A stretch of DNA of 64,000 nucleotides from Rivihabitans pingtungensis. GTDB lineage: Bacteria > Pseudomonadota > Gammaproteobacteria > Burkholderiales > Aquaspirillaceae. Positions within the stretch are counted from its first letter, which is position 1. Every line of letters starts with the position of its first letter. The stretch lies in contig NZ_QJKI01000009.1 in assembly GCF_003201855.1 (NCBI RefSeq), forward strand, positions 1-64,000, read 5' to 3'. Of the stretch, positions 20,333-30,480 are shown piece by piece. Below the pieces are notes generated by a model, which was given only the letters and a program-made list of their open reading frames with translations, made no database searches and was not told where the DNA came from. The position numbers were made by a program, and so were the translations under genes.

Positions 20333-20638
20333 CTGTACGGGCAGACGGATGGCAGTGGGATGCTGCGCTGCACTGTCACATCCATGCCATATTGTGGCAA
20401 GAATGCAACAATCGGCAATTTACAAAAAAACCAATTTTATTCATAGACTTGTTGATTGACGTCAGCGTAATTCCGCCCTGCGGAAGCCAACTATTCGGGC
20501 TGTGTTTGTATTTTCACAACGTCAACGACTATATTCGCCTCCATGACGTCGCCGTCTCTTGCGCGATGCACAGACGTTCTTTCTGGGCGGCCAGGCCGCG
20601 ACCAACTGAACTTTGACTGACTTGAAAGGATTTTCCCC
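20333..20638. other. porin leader region, no gene
   Basis: AT-richer than its surroundings. The block TATATT at 20530-20535 could be a -10 box, but no good -35 is visible. A CTTGAAAGGA ribosome site ends the region just before the porin start. No reading frame is credible. Confidence 0.4.
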
Positions 20639-21658
20639 ATGAAAAAACTGATCGCTCTGGCAGTTGCTGCCCTGCCGATGGCCGCCATGGCCGACGTGAC
20701 CCTGTACGGCACCGTCGAAGCCAGCATCGAAAACGGCAAGGCCCTGACCTACACCGGCGGCGCCAAGAAGTCCACCACCCGCATCGATGACACCGGTTCC
20801 CTGATCGGTTTCAAGGGCAGCGAAAACCTGGGCAACGGCCTGAAGGCTATCTGGCAAGTTGAGCAAGCCCTGTCCATCGACGGCACCAACGTCAACGGCA
20901 ACAACACCTGGGCTACCCGCGACAGCTTCGTGGGCCTGACCGGCAACTTTGGTACCGTGCGTCTGGGTAAGCTGAGCACCTACCTGAACTCCGACATGGA
21001 AAAGTTTGACGCCTGGATCTACGGCGCTGGCGTGAACGGTGCTACCGTGACCACCGCCAACACCCTGGACGGCCGTCTGAACAACGCCATCCGCTACGAC
21101 AGCCCGAACCTGAACGGCTTCAAGTTCACCGCTGCCTACGGCTTTGACGAAGCTCGCACCACCATCAACGGCAACCGCTCCAACAAGGCCGTGTGGAACC
21201 TGGGCGCTGGCTACGAAAACGCTGGCTACTTCGTTGACGCTGGCTACGTGGCTTTCCAAGACACCGACGCTTCCGGCTCCAAGGATGGCAACTACTGGCG
21301 TCTGGAAGGTGGCTACAACGCCAACAACCTGCTGGTGGCTCTGGCCTACGGCCAATCCAAGCTGTACAGCGGTGCTGTGAACGCCACCAAGGCTAAAGAA
21401 GCCGCCCTGACCGTGGGTTACACCATCGGCGCCCTGACCCCGAAGTTCACCTACGCTCACGTGTGGGACACCAAGACCAACGGCGTGAAGGCTGACGACG
21501 GCATCAACCAATACGTGATCGGTGTGGACTACGCCCTGTCCAAGCGCACCACCGCTTACACCTCCTTCGGCTATGTCAAGCACGACAACGTGATCGTTGC
21601 CGGCACCGACGAGCGCAAGGAACGCACCCTGGCCGTGGGCGTGCAACACAAGTTCTAA
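20639..21658 (+). CDS. outer membrane porin, Gram-negative trimeric type
   Basis: 339 residues. The signal peptide MKKLIALAVAALPMAAMA is cleaved before DVTLYGTVEASIE, the typical first strand of betaproteobacterial porins. Alternating beta-strand pattern throughout, a constriction-loop region around residues 100-125, and a C-terminal phenylalanine (VGVQHKF) needed for BAM assembly. Forms passive diffusion pores for small hydrophilic solutes. Codon use is distinctly that of a highly expressed gene (many AAC, GGC and CTG codons, with GCT alanine more often than in neighbours). Monocistronic, with AAGGA upstream and a terminator after. Confidence 0.95.
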   Translation: MKKLIALAVAALPMAAMADVTLYGTVEASIENGKALTYTGGAKKSTTRIDDTGSLIGFKGSENLGNGLKAIWQVEQALSIDGTNVNGNNTWATRDSFVGLTGNFGTVRLGKLSTYLNSDMEKFDAWIYGAGVNGATVTTANTLDGRLNNAIRYDSPNLNGFKFTAAYGFDEARTTINGNRSNKAVWNLGAGYENAGYFVDAGYVAFQDTDASGSKDGNYWRLEGGYNANNLLVALAYGQSKLYSGAVNATKAKEAALTVGYTIGALTPKFTYAHVWDTKTNGVKADDGINQYVIGVDYALSKRTTAYTSFGYVKHDNVIVAGTDERKERTLAVGVQHKF

Positions 21659-21681
21659 TTCGGGATTTTCCTGAATCGAAC

Positions 21682-21710
21682 AAAAAAGGTGGCTTCGGCC
21701 ACCTTTTTTT
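21682..21710 (+). terminator. rho-independent terminator after the porin
   Basis: AAAAAAGGTGGC and GCCACCTTTTTTT form a stem with a TTCG tetraloop and a seven-base T run, 23 bases past the stop codon. Confidence 0.93.
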
Positions 21711-21897
21711 ATGCTCTGCGCCAACGCACCTGAGCACACATCCTGTCCAGCCTGATCGGCGCAAGCCGCCCTCCGCCATTCCTGGCATGACATCCTGCTG
21801 TTTACCTTCAGAATCTTGCACCCAGCTATCCGTGTGCATGATCAGTTCTATGCCACACTCAGGCAAAAATCGGCCATTTATCACTAAAAACAAGCAG

Positions 21898-21915
21898 ATA
21901 CGCTATTTAGCGTAT
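21898..21915. promoter_or_regulatory. 18-base perfect palindrome, operator-like
   Basis: ATACGCTATTTAGCGTAT reads as eight bases, two-base centre, eight bases, about 300 bases upstream of the chemoreceptor gene. Shape and AT content suit a dimeric regulator. No cognate is known to me. Confidence 0.4.
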
Positions 21916-21999
21916 TGACCCATGCCAATCGCTGCCGTAGCGTAAGCGTCCGCGCCATCAGGCGGAATACGTCCTGTGCCAGGCCATGGCCAGAAAACA

Positions 22000-22031
22000 C
22001 AATGGCCCACGATCAACATCGTGGGCCATTG
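22000..22031. other. long perfect stem-loop in intergenic region
   Basis: A 14-base perfect stem (CAATGGCCCACGAT with its complement) closes a CAAC tetraloop. The plus strand has no T run after it; the minus strand has only GTGTTTTC. It could be a terminator for minus-strand transcription, a processing site or part of a small RNA. Confidence 0.5.
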
Positions 22032-22214
22032 GGCACAAAACAGGGGGCGTGTTTCGCGCGAGTCGGCAAGCGCTTGGAGTCGCGAGCATTCGGGACTTAC
22101 TTTAGAACCCTGCGCAGGATTTGCCAATGTGGCATTTCGTCGCAGCCCCCTGTACTGGCACTGCTTCTGTCACATGTCAATTTTGTGAAGTGTCATCGAA
22201 ACGAAAGACTCACC

Positions 22215-23834
22215 ATGAACGCCCTGAAAGTTTCCACCCGTCTGTATCTGCTGACAGGCGTACTGCTGGCGGTGTCCGTCGCCATCGCCCTGTTGGGCCT
22301 GCGTGGCATGGAACAGGTGGTGGCCGGGCTGGACAGTGTGTACAAAGACCGGGTAGTGCCGCTGCGCGACATCAAACTGGTATCCGACGCCTATCTGGCG
22401 CTACCCGGCCGCCTGGTCAGCCAGGTGGAAAGCCGTGAACAATCTGGCCCACAGGCGGCGCAGGCGCTTACCCAGCAACTCAAGCGGGCCCGCCAGCACT
22501 GGCATGACTACCTGGCCACCTATCTGGTGGAAGACGAGCAGCGTGAAATCGCCAAGCTCAAACCGCTGCTGGCCGAAGCCGACCGTCAGCTGGATGGCTT
22601 GGTGGTGGTGTTGAACCAGCAAAACCCGGCCACGCTGACTGATTTTCCGCATCAGGACCTGGAGCGCACCCGCAACGCCATGCAAGGGCCCTTGGATCGC
22701 TTGGTGGCGGTGCAATTGGAAGTGGCCAAAGCCGAGTACGACAACTCGCTGGCCTTGTACCACGCCAGCCAGCGCAACAGCCTGATCCTGCTGGCGCTGT
22801 CGCTGCTCTTGGGCGTGGGCTTTGTGCTGTGGATGGCGCGTACCTTGGGCCGGCAACTGGGCGCTGAGCCGCAGGAAGTGGCCGAGGTGGCCGCGCGCAT
22901 TGCCGCCGGCGACCTGCGCACGCCGATTATCTGTCAGACGCCGGGCAGCGTGATGCAGGCCATGCAGAAAATGCAAAGTAGCCTGCAACACCTGCTCGGC
23001 CAAATCCAGTCCGGCGCGGAACACCTGGCCAGCGCCGCCGCCAGCCTGGCAGCCACGGTTGAACAAGTGGCCGGCAGCACCAGTACACAAAGCGAATCCA
23101 CCGCCTCGATTGCCGCCGCGGTCGAAGAGCTCACCACCAGCATCGGCCATATTTCCACCAGCGCCCAGCAGGCCGCGCACACCGCCAGCGCAGCGGGCGC
23201 ACTCAGCCAGGAAAGCGGCCAGGCCACTCAGGCAGCCATCAGCGAGGTAAACAATATCACCACCGCCGTGCACCATAGCGCTGGCGCCTTGGCCGAGCTG
23301 GACGGCAAATCACGGGAAATCTCGCAAGTGGTGAATGTCATCCGCGAGATTGCCGACCAGACCAATCTCTTGGCCTTGAACGCCGCCATTGAAGCGGCCC
23401 GCGCCGGTGAGTCTGGCCGTGGCTTTGCCGTGGTGGCCGATGAGGTGCGCAAGCTGGCCGAACGCACCGCCGCCTCCACTGGCGAAATCAGCGCCATGGT
23501 CAACGCCATTCAGGCCGATGTGGAACACGCCAGACAGCGCATGAGCGACGGCGTCAGCCAAGTGGAAAGCGGCGTCGAGCGCGTCGCCACGGTGGGCGAG
23601 GTGATGCACAGGCTGGGCGGCGGCATCGACCAAGCGCTGAAGGCCATCCGCGACATCGCCAACTCGCTGACCGAACAAGGCAACGCCAGCAATACCGTGG
23701 CGGCCAATGTGGAAAAAGTCGCGCAAATGACCGAAGAAACCTCCGCCGCCGGCCACACCCTGCGCGACGCCGCCGAAGGGCTGAACCAACTGGCCGCCAG
23801 CCTGCGCGCCACCGTGGGCCGCTTTCAGCTATGA
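22215..23834 (+). CDS. methyl-accepting chemotaxis protein, transmembrane
   Basis: 539 residues. TM1 about 10-30, a periplasmic helical ligand domain of about 155 residues (four-helix-bundle type), TM2 about 190-210, HAMP, then a long signalling domain with the [23 protein letters not shown] tip segment and methylation helices. Signals to CheA/CheW at the cell pole. ATG 22215 is chosen because it directly precedes a normal receptor N-terminus ([15 protein letters not shown]). No C-terminal CheR-binding pentapeptide. Ligand unknown. The gene stands alone, convergent with the aldehyde dehydrogenase gene. Confidence 0.93.
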   Translation: MNALKVSTRLYLLTGVLLAVSVAIALLGLRGMEQVVAGLDSVYKDRVVPLRDIKLVSDAYLALPGRLVSQVESREQSGPQAAQALTQQLKRARQHWHDYLATYLVEDEQREIAKLKPLLAEADRQLDGLVVVLNQQNPATLTDFPHQDLERTRNAMQGPLDRLVAVQLEVAKAEYDNSLALYHASQRNSLILLALSLLLGVGFVLWMARTLGRQLGAEPQEVAEVAARIAAGDLRTPIICQTPGSVMQAMQKMQSSLQHLLGQIQSGAEHLASAAASLAATVEQVAGSTSTQSESTASIAAAVEELTTSIGHISTSAQQAAHTASAAGALSQESGQATQAAISEVNNITTAVHHSAGALAELDGKSREISQVVNVIREIADQTNLLALNAAIEAARAGESGRGFAVVADEVRKLAERTAASTGEISAMVNAIQADVEHARQRMSDGVSQVESGVERVATVGEVMHRLGGGIDQALKAIRDIANSLTEQGNASNTVAANVEKVAQMTEETSAAGHTLRDAAEGLNQLAASLRATVGRFQL

Positions 23835-23867
23835 AGCACAGCGGCGCAGCACGCGCCGCGCGGCGCT

Positions 23868-25220
23868 TCAACGCTGCCAGTAGGTTTTGACATTGACAAA
23901 TTCATACAAGCCAAACTCGGACAGCTCGCGGCCATAGCCCGAGGCCTTTACCCCGCCAAACGGCAGGCGCAAGTCCGAGCTGGTGTGGCGGTTGATGAAC
24001 ACACTGCCGACTTCCAGCTCGGCGGCCAGCGCCTGGGCGCGTTCGACGTCGGCGCTGTAAATGCTGGCGCCCAGGCCAAACGGCGTGTCATTGGCCAGGC
24101 GGATGGCGTCCAGGTCTGAGTGGGCGCGCAGCACGCTGGCCACCGGGCCAAAGGTTTCTTCGCGCCACACCCGGCAGGCGGGGCTGATCTGATCCAGCAC
24201 GGTGGCCGGGTAGAAAAACCCCGGCCCGTCGGGCAGTTCGCCGCCCAGCAGGCAGCGCGCGCCGTGGGCGCGGGCGTCGATCACTTGTTGGTGCAGGGCG
24301 TCGCGCAGGTCGGCGCGGGCCAGCGGCGCCAGCGTGGTGGCCGGGTCGCGCGGGTCGCCAGACTGCAAGCGGCGGGCGACATCCAAAAACGCCTGCAAAA
24401 AATCCTCGGCAATCTCAGGGGCCAGCACCATGCGCTTGGCGGCGTTGCACGACTGGCCGGCGTCCCGAAAACGCGAATGCGCGGCTTCTTCGGCGGCCAG
24501 GGCAATATCGGCGTCGGCCAGCACGATGCAGGGGTTGCTGCCGCCCAGCTCCAGCACGCTTTTCTTGATGTGCCGGCCGGCCAGCTCGGCAATGCGCCGG
24601 CCGGTGTGGGTCGAGCCGGTAAACGCGACGGCATCCGAGGCGGCAATGGCCGCCTCCACCTGCGGGGTGTCGATCCAGGCCACGTCCAGCGCGTCGATGC
24701 CGGCGGCGCGCACCAGCGCCAGCAAACGCTCAGTGGTCAGCGGCACCGACGGCGCCGGCTTGACCAAACAGGCATTGCCGGCAGCCAGCGCCGGCACGGC
24801 AAAGCGCAGCACCTGCCACACCGGGTAATTCCACGGCATCACCGCCAGCACCAGACCCAGGGGCTCAAAGCTGACGCCAGAACGGCTGGCCAGGGTGGGG
24901 ATTTCCTGCGTGGCCAGCAGCTCGGGGGCGAGGTCGGCGTAGTAGTGGCACAGCTTGGCGGATTTTTCCACCTCGGCGCGGCACTCAGCCAACAGCTTGC
25001 CCACTTCGCTGGAAATCAGCCCGGCCAGTTCGTCGGCGTGGGCCAGCAATTGCTGACTGAGCGCGCGCAGTGCGTGGCCGCGTTCGGCCACTGGCAAGCG
25101 TCGCCAGGCGGGCTGAACGGCGCGCAGGGCGGCAATGCTGGCGTCAAGTTGCGCCGGCGTCCACGCCGGGCGGGAATAAAACCCGACGCCGGTGGCCGGG
25201 TTGCAGCTGGAGAAGGTCAT
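23868..25220 (-). CDS. sad: NAD-dependent succinate-semialdehyde dehydrogenase, Sad/YneI type
   Basis: 450 residues, aldehyde dehydrogenase superfamily. Catalytic cysteine in DAGQSCNAAKR, catalytic glutamate in VLELGGSNPCIV, oxyanion/NAD segment VMPWNYPVWQVLRFAVPALAAGNA, and C-terminal FGGVKASGYGRELSEFGLYEF. Overall it resembles E. coli Sad, which oxidises succinic semialdehyde to succinate, more closely than GabD. Other short aldehydes are possible. Preceded on its strand by the nitronate monooxygenase gene and a terminator, so it is probably transcribed on its own. Confidence 0.85.
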   Translation of the reverse strand: MTFSSCNPATGVGFYSRPAWTPAQLDASIAALRAVQPAWRRLPVAERGHALRALSQQLLAHADELAGLISSEVGKLLAECRAEVEKSAKLCHYYADLAPELLATQEIPTLASRSGVSFEPLGLVLAVMPWNYPVWQVLRFAVPALAAGNACLVKPAPSVPLTTERLLALVRAAGIDALDVAWIDTPQVEAAIAASDAVAFTGSTHTGRRIAELAGRHIKKSVLELGGSNPCIVLADADIALAAEEAAHSRFRDAGQSCNAAKRMVLAPEIAEDFLQAFLDVARRLQSGDPRDPATTLAPLARADLRDALHQQVIDARAHGARCLLGGELPDGPGFFYPATVLDQISPACRVWREETFGPVASVLRAHSDLDAIRLANDTPFGLGASIYSADVERAQALAAELEVGSVFINRHTSSDLRLPFGGVKASGYGRELSEFGLYEFVNVKTYWQR

Positions 25221-25233
25221 GGTCGGAAAGCAT

Positions 25234-25296
25234 AAAACAAAGCCGCCTGATACGCAGCATGTTTAACAAATTAAACAAGTCTGCGCATCAGGCGGC
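25234..25296 (-). terminator. terminator after nitronate monooxygenase gene (minus strand)
   Basis: Sixteen-base arms, GCCGCCTGATACGCAG (25242-25257) and CTGCGCATCAGGCGGC (25281-25296), pair with one mismatch around an AT-rich loop. Read on the minus strand the stem is followed by TTTGTTTT. It lies between the stop of the nitronate monooxygenase gene and the start of sad. Confidence 0.8.
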
Positions 25297-25327
25297 GGTC
25301 ACGGTCGGAGGGGCGAGATGGCGGGGT

Positions 25328-26497
25328 TTACGCAGCCAGATTGGCCGGCTTCACACCAGTCAGCAGGTAGTCGATCAGTTCGCGCGCGCTGCGGATGGCG
25401 TGGCCAAACGGCAGGCTTTCCGAGCCACGGAAGAACAGGCCCTTGCTGACTTCGCCACGGAAGGCGGAGGACAGTTTCAGGTCGATGCAGAACTGCCCCA
25501 CCTTGGACAGGCCATCGCGCAGGCCGCACACGCTCAGGCAGTCCAGGCCCTGGGTGCAGCGCTTGGGGTCGGCCTTGGCGTTGGCTTGCAGAATGCTTTC
25601 GCGCTTGAGGTAGCTCTTCAGGAACGGCGTCATCACCCCGCGCGCCGGCAGGCCGGCCACGCTCATGAATTCGACGATGTCTTCCGGCTTGGCGTCGGCC
25701 AGCACTTTTTTGAAGTTGGGGTGGGCGTCGCCCTCGTGGGTGACGGCAAACGCGGTGCCCACCTGCACGCCGGCAGCGCCCCAGCCCAGATAGGTTTTGA
25801 CTTTTTCATAGCTGTTGACCCCGCCGGCAACGATCAGCGGAATTTTTTCCCGCTCCAGGCCCAGGGTTTTGAACAGCTCGAAGGTTTCGTCCAGCACGCG
25901 CTTGAACTCAAAGCGGTCGTTGTCGATGTCTTCTTTTTTCGCCGCGCCCAGGTGGCCGCCAGCGTACTTGGGGTGCTCGATCACGATGGCGTCGGGCAGG
26001 CGGTTTTTCTTCATCCAGCGCTTGATGACAATGCCGATGCCGCGCGACTCGGACAAAATCGGCAGCAGGGCGACATCCGGATAACCCTGCACCATTTCCG
26101 GCAGGTCCAGCGGCAGGCCGGCACCCATGGTGATGGCTTGCGCACCCGACTCGCAGGCCTGGCGCACATAGGCCGCGTGGGAATCCACGGCCTTCATCAC
26201 GTTCACCGACACCATGCCATGACCTTGGGCGATGTCCAGCGCGGCCTTGACCTCACGATCCAGCGCAATCAGGTTCAGACGATCGTAATCGGCTGCTTCG
26301 GTGAACTTGGCTGATTCTTCCACCAGATCGGCGTGCAGATGGCGCAAATCGACACTGGCGATAGTGCCCACTCCCCCCTCCTTGGCCACCGCGCCAGCCA
26401 GCCGGTGCGCCGACACGCCCACGCCCATGCCGCCTTGGACAATGGGCAAAAGGGTGCGGCCTTTGATGATCAGGGGAGAAAAAGCATGCTCGGTCAT
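25328..26497 (-). CDS. nitronate monooxygenase family flavoprotein
   Basis: 389 residues, FMN-dependent TIM barrel of the 2-nitropropane dioxygenase/FabK superfamily. Visible blocks: PIVQGGMGVGVSAHRLAGAV at the N-terminus, AITMGAGLPLDLPE, and the FMN phosphate segment IPLIVAGGV...GAAGVQVGTAFAVTHE. A C-terminal extension contains a CTQGLDCLSVC cysteine pattern that is common to this subfamily. The reaction could be detoxification of alkyl nitronates; the true substrate of this long form is not certain. Confidence 0.85.
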   Translation of the reverse strand: MTEHAFSPLIIKGRTLLPIVQGGMGVGVSAHRLAGAVAKEGGVGTIASVDLRHLHADLVEESAKFTEAADYDRLNLIALDREVKAALDIAQGHGMVSVNVMKAVDSHAAYVRQACESGAQAITMGAGLPLDLPEMVQGYPDVALLPILSESRGIGIVIKRWMKKNRLPDAIVIEHPKYAGGHLGAAKKEDIDNDRFEFKRVLDETFELFKTLGLEREKIPLIVAGGVNSYEKVKTYLGWGAAGVQVGTAFAVTHEGDAHPNFKKVLADAKPEDIVEFMSVAGLPARGVMTPFLKSYLKRESILQANAKADPKRCTQGLDCLSVCGLRDGLSKVGQFCIDLKLSSAFRGEVSKGLFFRGSESLPFGHAIRSARELIDYLLTGVKPANLAA

Positions 26498-26819
26498 GGT
26501 GGGTCTGGCTCAAAAAGGAAGTCGCAAGTGTGGCCGGGAAGGCCCCTGGCGCGCGTTGACGTGGGTCAACAGCGCAGACGAATTATAAGGTTAGCCCGGT
26601 CGGAAGTCTCAATCGTTCGATTGTTTCATTGCCGGCTTGCCCAGGCACCACGCAGGGTGGAATGCCCCTTGGCGTCAACTTATGCCATCACAATTCAAAA
26701 AAACAAACCATATGCTCACGGCACGCTGCAATCACTGCTCCTAACCGCGTCACACTTTACAAGAACTTAACATTTCAAACGCATACTCTATGGCAAACCC
26801 CTTCCAGACAGGTGAAGCC
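26498..26819. other. intergenic region before the chemoreceptor island
   Basis: AT-richer than flanking genes from about 26680. An in-frame ATG at 26790 would lengthen the next small gene by ten residues but has no ribosome site. No promoter boxes can be fixed with confidence. Confidence 0.4.
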
Positions 26820-26996
26820 ATGCGCACACACTCGGCCCTGCGTTCGCACGCCGACATGATCCGTCGAGATCTGCACGAGGCCTGCGAACGACTTGACCAA
26901 CACCAGCAACGCTTGCGTGATTTGCTCGACGCCATCGGCCATACCGATACCTACACCGACGATGCCAACCAAGAGGAAGATGCCGAATGCGTCTGA
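26820..26996 (+). CDS. small hypothetical protein coupled to a chemoreceptor gene
   Basis: 58 residues, mostly a charged amphipathic helix ([20 protein letters not shown]) and an acidic tail ending in CV. Not recognised. ATG 26820 has AGGTGA four bases upstream; ATG 26790 is a weaker alternative. The last ten bases overlap the start of the chemoreceptor gene at 26987, which suggests translational coupling and argues that the frame is genuinely read. It could be a small chemotaxis accessory helix or only a leader peptide. Confidence 0.5.
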   Translation: MRTHSALRSHADMIRRDLHEACERLDQHQQRLRDLLDAIGHTDTYTDDANQEEDAECV

Positions 26997-28456
26997 CCAT
27001 CCGCCACAAACTGTATATTTTCAGCGTGGTGGCTATGCTGGCGCTGGCCGCCATGGGCGCGCTGGGATTGATGGCCGGCTATCTGGCCGACGCGCAACTG
27101 CACCGGCTGCGCCATGATCACGGCCAGGCGCTGGCGCGGCTGAACCAAATGGACAGCGCCTTGCGCGCCACGCCGCAGCCGGCCTGGCCCGTGCTGAGCG
27201 AATTAAGCACACAAGCACCCGAGCTGTTCACCGAAGCCACTTTGCAGCCGGCATGGCAAGCCTGGCTCACGGCCGCCACACAACATGATGCCGCAGCTGC
27301 CCTACACAGCTGGCGCGCACTGGCACAAGCCACCCAGCAGTTGATCGACCGGGAGCAAAGCGAACAAGACCAGTTGCGCCATCTGTTGTTTCAGGTGATT
27401 TTGTGGGGTGGCGCAGCGCTCAGCATCGGCCTGCTGGCGCTGGCGCGCTGGATCATCCGCACCATTGTCCGCCCCTTGCGCACCCTGGAAGCCACCGCCA
27501 GCCAAACCGCCAGTGACCTTGACCTGACCCGCCGCTGCCAACTGCGCGGCCATGATGATGAAGTGGCTCACAGCATTCAGGCTTTCAATGCCCTGCTGGA
27601 TGCCATCGGCGACAGCTTCCGGCTAGCAGAGACAGCCAGCAGCCAGGTGGATGGCAGCGCCGAAGAAGTAGCCGGCGCCTCACAGCAGATTGCCCGCGCT
27701 GCCGAAGCACAAAGTGAATCCACCCTGAGCATGGCTTTTGCCATCGAGCGTTTTCAGATTGGCGTACGGCAAAGCCGCGAAGAAGCCCACTTTGCCCTGG
27801 AGTCCGCCAGCCTGGCCGAGCGGCTGGCCAGCGAAAGCGATCAAGTGATCGTCAAGGCAGCGTTGGACATTCAGGACATGGTTGCCGCCATCCAGCGCTC
27901 GGCCCAGGATGTGTCGCAGTTGGCCGAGCGCTCGGAAGAAATCAACCGCGTGGTGCAATTAATTGCCAATGTGGCCGACCAGACCAATCTCTTGGCGCTG
28001 AACGCGGCAATTGAGGCCGCCCGCGCCGGCGAACAGGGCCGTGGCTTTGCCGTGGTGGCCGATCAGGTGCGCATGCTGGCAGAAACCACGCGCAGCGCCA
28101 CCCGCGAGATTGGCGGCTCGATTCAATGGGTGCAAGAGCAAACCCGCCATGCTGCCGACAATCTGCTGCAAGGTGAAAAACTGGTGAGCTTTGGCGTGGA
28201 GCTGATGCACGGCCTGGCCCGCCCACTGGAAGAAATGCGCGACAGTGCCCGCACAGCCCACGACAAGCTGGATCATCTGATGGAAACCCTGGCCCAGCAA
28301 CAGGAAGCCAGCGATACCATCGGCAAGGACATCGAAGCCTTGACCGTCATCAGCGAACAAAACAGCGCCGCCGCCAGCCAGAGCGCCAATGCGGCACTGA
28401 CCTTGCACGAAGCGGTGCGCACACTCGGCAGTCAATTGGCGCGCTTCGGGTTTTAA
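26987..28456 (+). CDS. methyl-accepting chemotaxis protein with small periplasmic domain
   Basis: 489 residues. TM1 about 10-32, a periplasmic helical region of only about 100 residues, TM2 about 132-154, HAMP (about 155-210), then the signalling domain with [23 protein letters not shown]. The sequence after the tip ([20 protein letters not shown]) differs from its neighbours, and the distal half ([27 protein letters not shown]) resembles the minus-strand receptor at 32448, so these two form one subfamily. Overlaps the small upstream gene by ten bases. Ligand unknown. Confidence 0.92.
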   Translation: MRLTIRHKLYIFSVVAMLALAAMGALGLMAGYLADAQLHRLRHDHGQALARLNQMDSALRATPQPAWPVLSELSTQAPELFTEATLQPAWQAWLTAATQHDAAAALHSWRALAQATQQLIDREQSEQDQLRHLLFQVILWGGAALSIGLLALARWIIRTIVRPLRTLEATASQTASDLDLTRRCQLRGHDDEVAHSIQAFNALLDAIGDSFRLAETASSQVDGSAEEVAGASQQIARAAEAQSESTLSMAFAIERFQIGVRQSREEAHFALESASLAERLASESDQVIVKAALDIQDMVAAIQRSAQDVSQLAERSEEINRVVQLIANVADQTNLLALNAAIEAARAGEQGRGFAVVADQVRMLAETTRSATREIGGSIQWVQEQTRHAADNLLQGEKLVSFGVELMHGLARPLEEMRDSARTAHDKLDHLMETLAQQQEASDTIGKDIEALTVISEQNSAAASQSANAALTLHEAVRTLGSQLARFGF

Positions 28457-28568
28457 GCGTCGCGCCCAAAACCCGCTGGCGTTGTTGTGTGAACTTGCCG
28501 TACACCCATACAGTCTGTGGTCACCCACTTGGCCAGTGGTCGCTTCGCTGAGTTTGCCAAGTCACGCT
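28457..28568. repeat. dispersed palindromic intergenic repeat, copy D
   Basis: A worn copy about 110 bp long directly after the receptor stop codon. It retains CAAAACCCGCTGGCGTTGTT, GTGAACTTGCCGTACA, ACAGTCTGTGGTCACCCAC and CGCTTCGCTGAGTTTG. The terminal repeats are degraded. Confidence 0.65.
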
Positions 28569-28591
28569 AAACAGCCACTCACCGCCAGTGA

Positions 28592-28652
28592 CGCGATATT
28601 GTCCGGCTTAGTCCCAGGCAAAAAGCCCGTCATGATATCGCGCTGTTTTTTA
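28592..28652 (+). terminator. possible terminator after the 26987 receptor gene
   Basis: CGCGATAT (28592-28599) pairs with ATATCGCG (28635-28642) around a long loop and is followed by CTGTTTTTTAT. The loop is large, so efficiency is uncertain. Confidence 0.45.
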
Positions 28653-28766
28653 TCTCATTTTGTTGATAATGGTTTTTCTTTTGAATTTTTCTTGCGCCGC
28701 TCGGCGTGTGTGCGGCAGATAGTGCTTGCCTTGCTTCATGAAACCGTCTTAACTTGGTTTTACAAT

Positions 28767-28780
28767 TCAGTATTTCTACG
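28767..28780 (+). promoter_or_regulatory. conserved 14-base element upstream of receptor gene (first copy)
   Basis: TCAGTATTTCTACG ends 30 bases before ATG 28810. The identical 14 bases occur 28 bases before the duplicated receptor gene at 30758, although the sequences on both sides differ. This suggests a retained promoter or regulator site. It is not a recognisable sigma-70 or sigma-28 element. Confidence 0.45.
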
Positions 28781-28809
28781 GTTTCTTTCTGCAAGAGTAG
28801 GTGCAGCCC

Positions 28810-30420
28810 ATGAAGATTTCCCACCGCCTGGCCCTCATTATTTTGTGCGCCGCAACAGGCTTTGTCATTCTCTGCGCCTACTCTTTGTATGTGGTGCGCG
28901 ACTCGATGATCTCCGAGCGCAAAGCAGCCACTGAAATTCACGTGCGCATGGCCGGTAATTTGATTGCCCAATTCCAGGCCGCCGAAAAAGCCGGCAAGCT
29001 CAGCCGGGAAGAAGCTCAGCGCCAGGCGGCACAAGCCATTCGCGGCATGCGCTACCAAGGCGATTACATGTATCTGCGCAGCTTTTCTGGCTTATCTATT
29101 GTGCACCCGGACAAGCGCAAAGAAGGCAAGACAGATGGTGGGGGCACCTTGTCAGACGGTCGCACCCTGATGCAGGGATATCGGGATGTGCTGGCAAACA
29201 GCGATTTTGGTTACGTGTCTTTGTACACAAAGCGTGTGAACGGCAACGTGGACGTGCCAAAAATCAACGGCGTGCTGAAAATTGCGGATTGGGACTGGAT
29301 TGTTGGCACAGGGGTATTTCTGGACGATATCGATGCCATCTTCTGGAAGCGGGTATGGCAGTTTCTTGGCATTGGCGTGGTCGTACTGAGCTGCGTCATT
29401 GGTCTGGCGGTGTGGATGTCCCGGTCGATCTACCGGGTGCTGGGCGGCGAGCCCGCCTATGCCGCACAAGTGGCGCAAGCGATTGCCGCCGGCACGCTGA
29501 ATCAGCGCATTGATGGCCAGGCCAGCACCGACAGTCTGCTGGGCGCCATGGCACGTATGCAGGAACAGCTGCGCAGCATGGTCAGCCTGATCCAGCACAA
29601 TGCCAGCCAGCTGAATCACTCGGCGCATGGCATCAACCAGCAGATGGTTGACATGACCGATATGGCCAATCAGGCCTCGGATGCCGCCACCTCGACCACG
29701 GCGGCAATTCAGCAACTGTCGAATAGCGTGTTGCACATCTCGGACAACGCCCAACGTACGCAAACCCAATCCGCACGCGCCGCCACCCTGGCTGCCGACG
29801 GCGGGGCGCTGGTCAATGATGCGGCCAGTCACATCCAGCATGTTTCCGAACAGCTGGAGCAGGCATCCAGCCAGATTGCCGCGCTGGATCAGCGCGCGGC
29901 CGAGATTGGCGGCATCGCCGGGGTGATCAAGGACATTGCCGACCAGACCAATCTCCTGGCACTGAACGCGGCCATTGAGGCCGCACGCGCCGGCGAACAA
30001 GGCCGTGGCTTTGCCGTGGTGGCCGACGAGGTGCGCAAACTGGCCGAGCGCACCACCGAAGCCACCACGCAAATTTCCAGCATGATCGACGCCGTACAGC
30101 GCGACACCCGCGAGGTGGTGGGCAGTATGGGCGCCGCCGCGCCGCAGGTGGAAAGCAGCGTCGGCAAGGCGCAATCGGCCGCACGCGCGCTGGAAGAAAT
30201 CCGCGCCGGCGCGGCGCTGACACTGGACAATATCCGCGATGTGGCCAACGCCACCCAGGAACAAAGCGCCGCCAACCAGAGCGTGGCCGACCATATCGAG
30301 CGCATTGCCAGCATGGTGGAACATTCAGCCCGCACGGCTGCGCAGGCCCGGCAGAGTGCCACCCAGCTGGAAGCCTTGGCAGGTGAATTGAATGCCGCCG
30401 TGGCAAGGTTTCAGGTGTAA
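28810..30420 (+). CDS. methyl-accepting chemotaxis protein with Cache sensor (tandem copy 1)
   Basis: 536 residues. TM1 about 5-25, a single-Cache periplasmic domain ([24 protein letters not shown], then [23 protein letters not shown]), TM2 about 183-203, HAMP, and a signalling domain with [23 protein letters not shown]. sCache_2 receptors commonly sense small carboxylates. ATG 28810 is preferred to GTG 28801 because its paralogue starts at the equivalent site and AGTAGGTG lies at good distance. Nearly identical to the 30758 gene over the signalling half. Confidence 0.94.
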   Translation: MKISHRLALIILCAATGFVILCAYSLYVVRDSMISERKAATEIHVRMAGNLIAQFQAAEKAGKLSREEAQRQAAQAIRGMRYQGDYMYLRSFSGLSIVHPDKRKEGKTDGGGTLSDGRTLMQGYRDVLANSDFGYVSLYTKRVNGNVDVPKINGVLKIADWDWIVGTGVFLDDIDAIFWKRVWQFLGIGVVVLSCVIGLAVWMSRSIYRVLGGEPAYAAQVAQAIAAGTLNQRIDGQASTDSLLGAMARMQEQLRSMVSLIQHNASQLNHSAHGINQQMVDMTDMANQASDAATSTTAAIQQLSNSVLHISDNAQRTQTQSARAATLAADGGALVNDAASHIQHVSEQLEQASSQIAALDQRAAEIGGIAGVIKDIADQTNLLALNAAIEAARAGEQGRGFAVVADEVRKLAERTTEATTQISSMIDAVQRDTREVVGSMGAAAPQVESSVGKAQSAARALEEIRAGAALTLDNIRDVANATQEQSAANQSVADHIERIASMVEHSARTAAQARQSATQLEALAGELNAAVARFQV

Positions 30421-30448
30421 GCGCCACAACCCCCATCCCACTTCACAC

Positions 30449-30480
30449 AACGGCGCGCACCGCTTTGGGCGCGCCGTTTT
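30449..30480 (+). terminator. terminator between the tandem receptor genes
   Basis: AACGGCGCGC and GCGCGCCGTT form a ten-base stem followed by TTTT, 29 bases past the stop of the first copy. The two copies thus seem to be separate transcription units. Confidence 0.7.

Larger units (their letters stand above)
21711..22214. other. 500-base intergenic region before a chemoreceptor gene
   Basis: No credible gene. It holds an 18-base palindrome (21898-21915) and a long perfect hairpin (22000-22031), each listed separately. A reading frame open back to 21915 in the chemoreceptor phase shows no conserved protein and lacks a ribosome site, so the gene start was placed at 22215. Confidence 0.5.

Noticed and set aside
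20507..20535. Sigma-70 promoter of the porin
   Set aside because: TATATT at 20530 is plausible, but the bases 17-18 upstream (TTGTAT or TGTATT) are too poor a -35 to call a promoter as its own feature.
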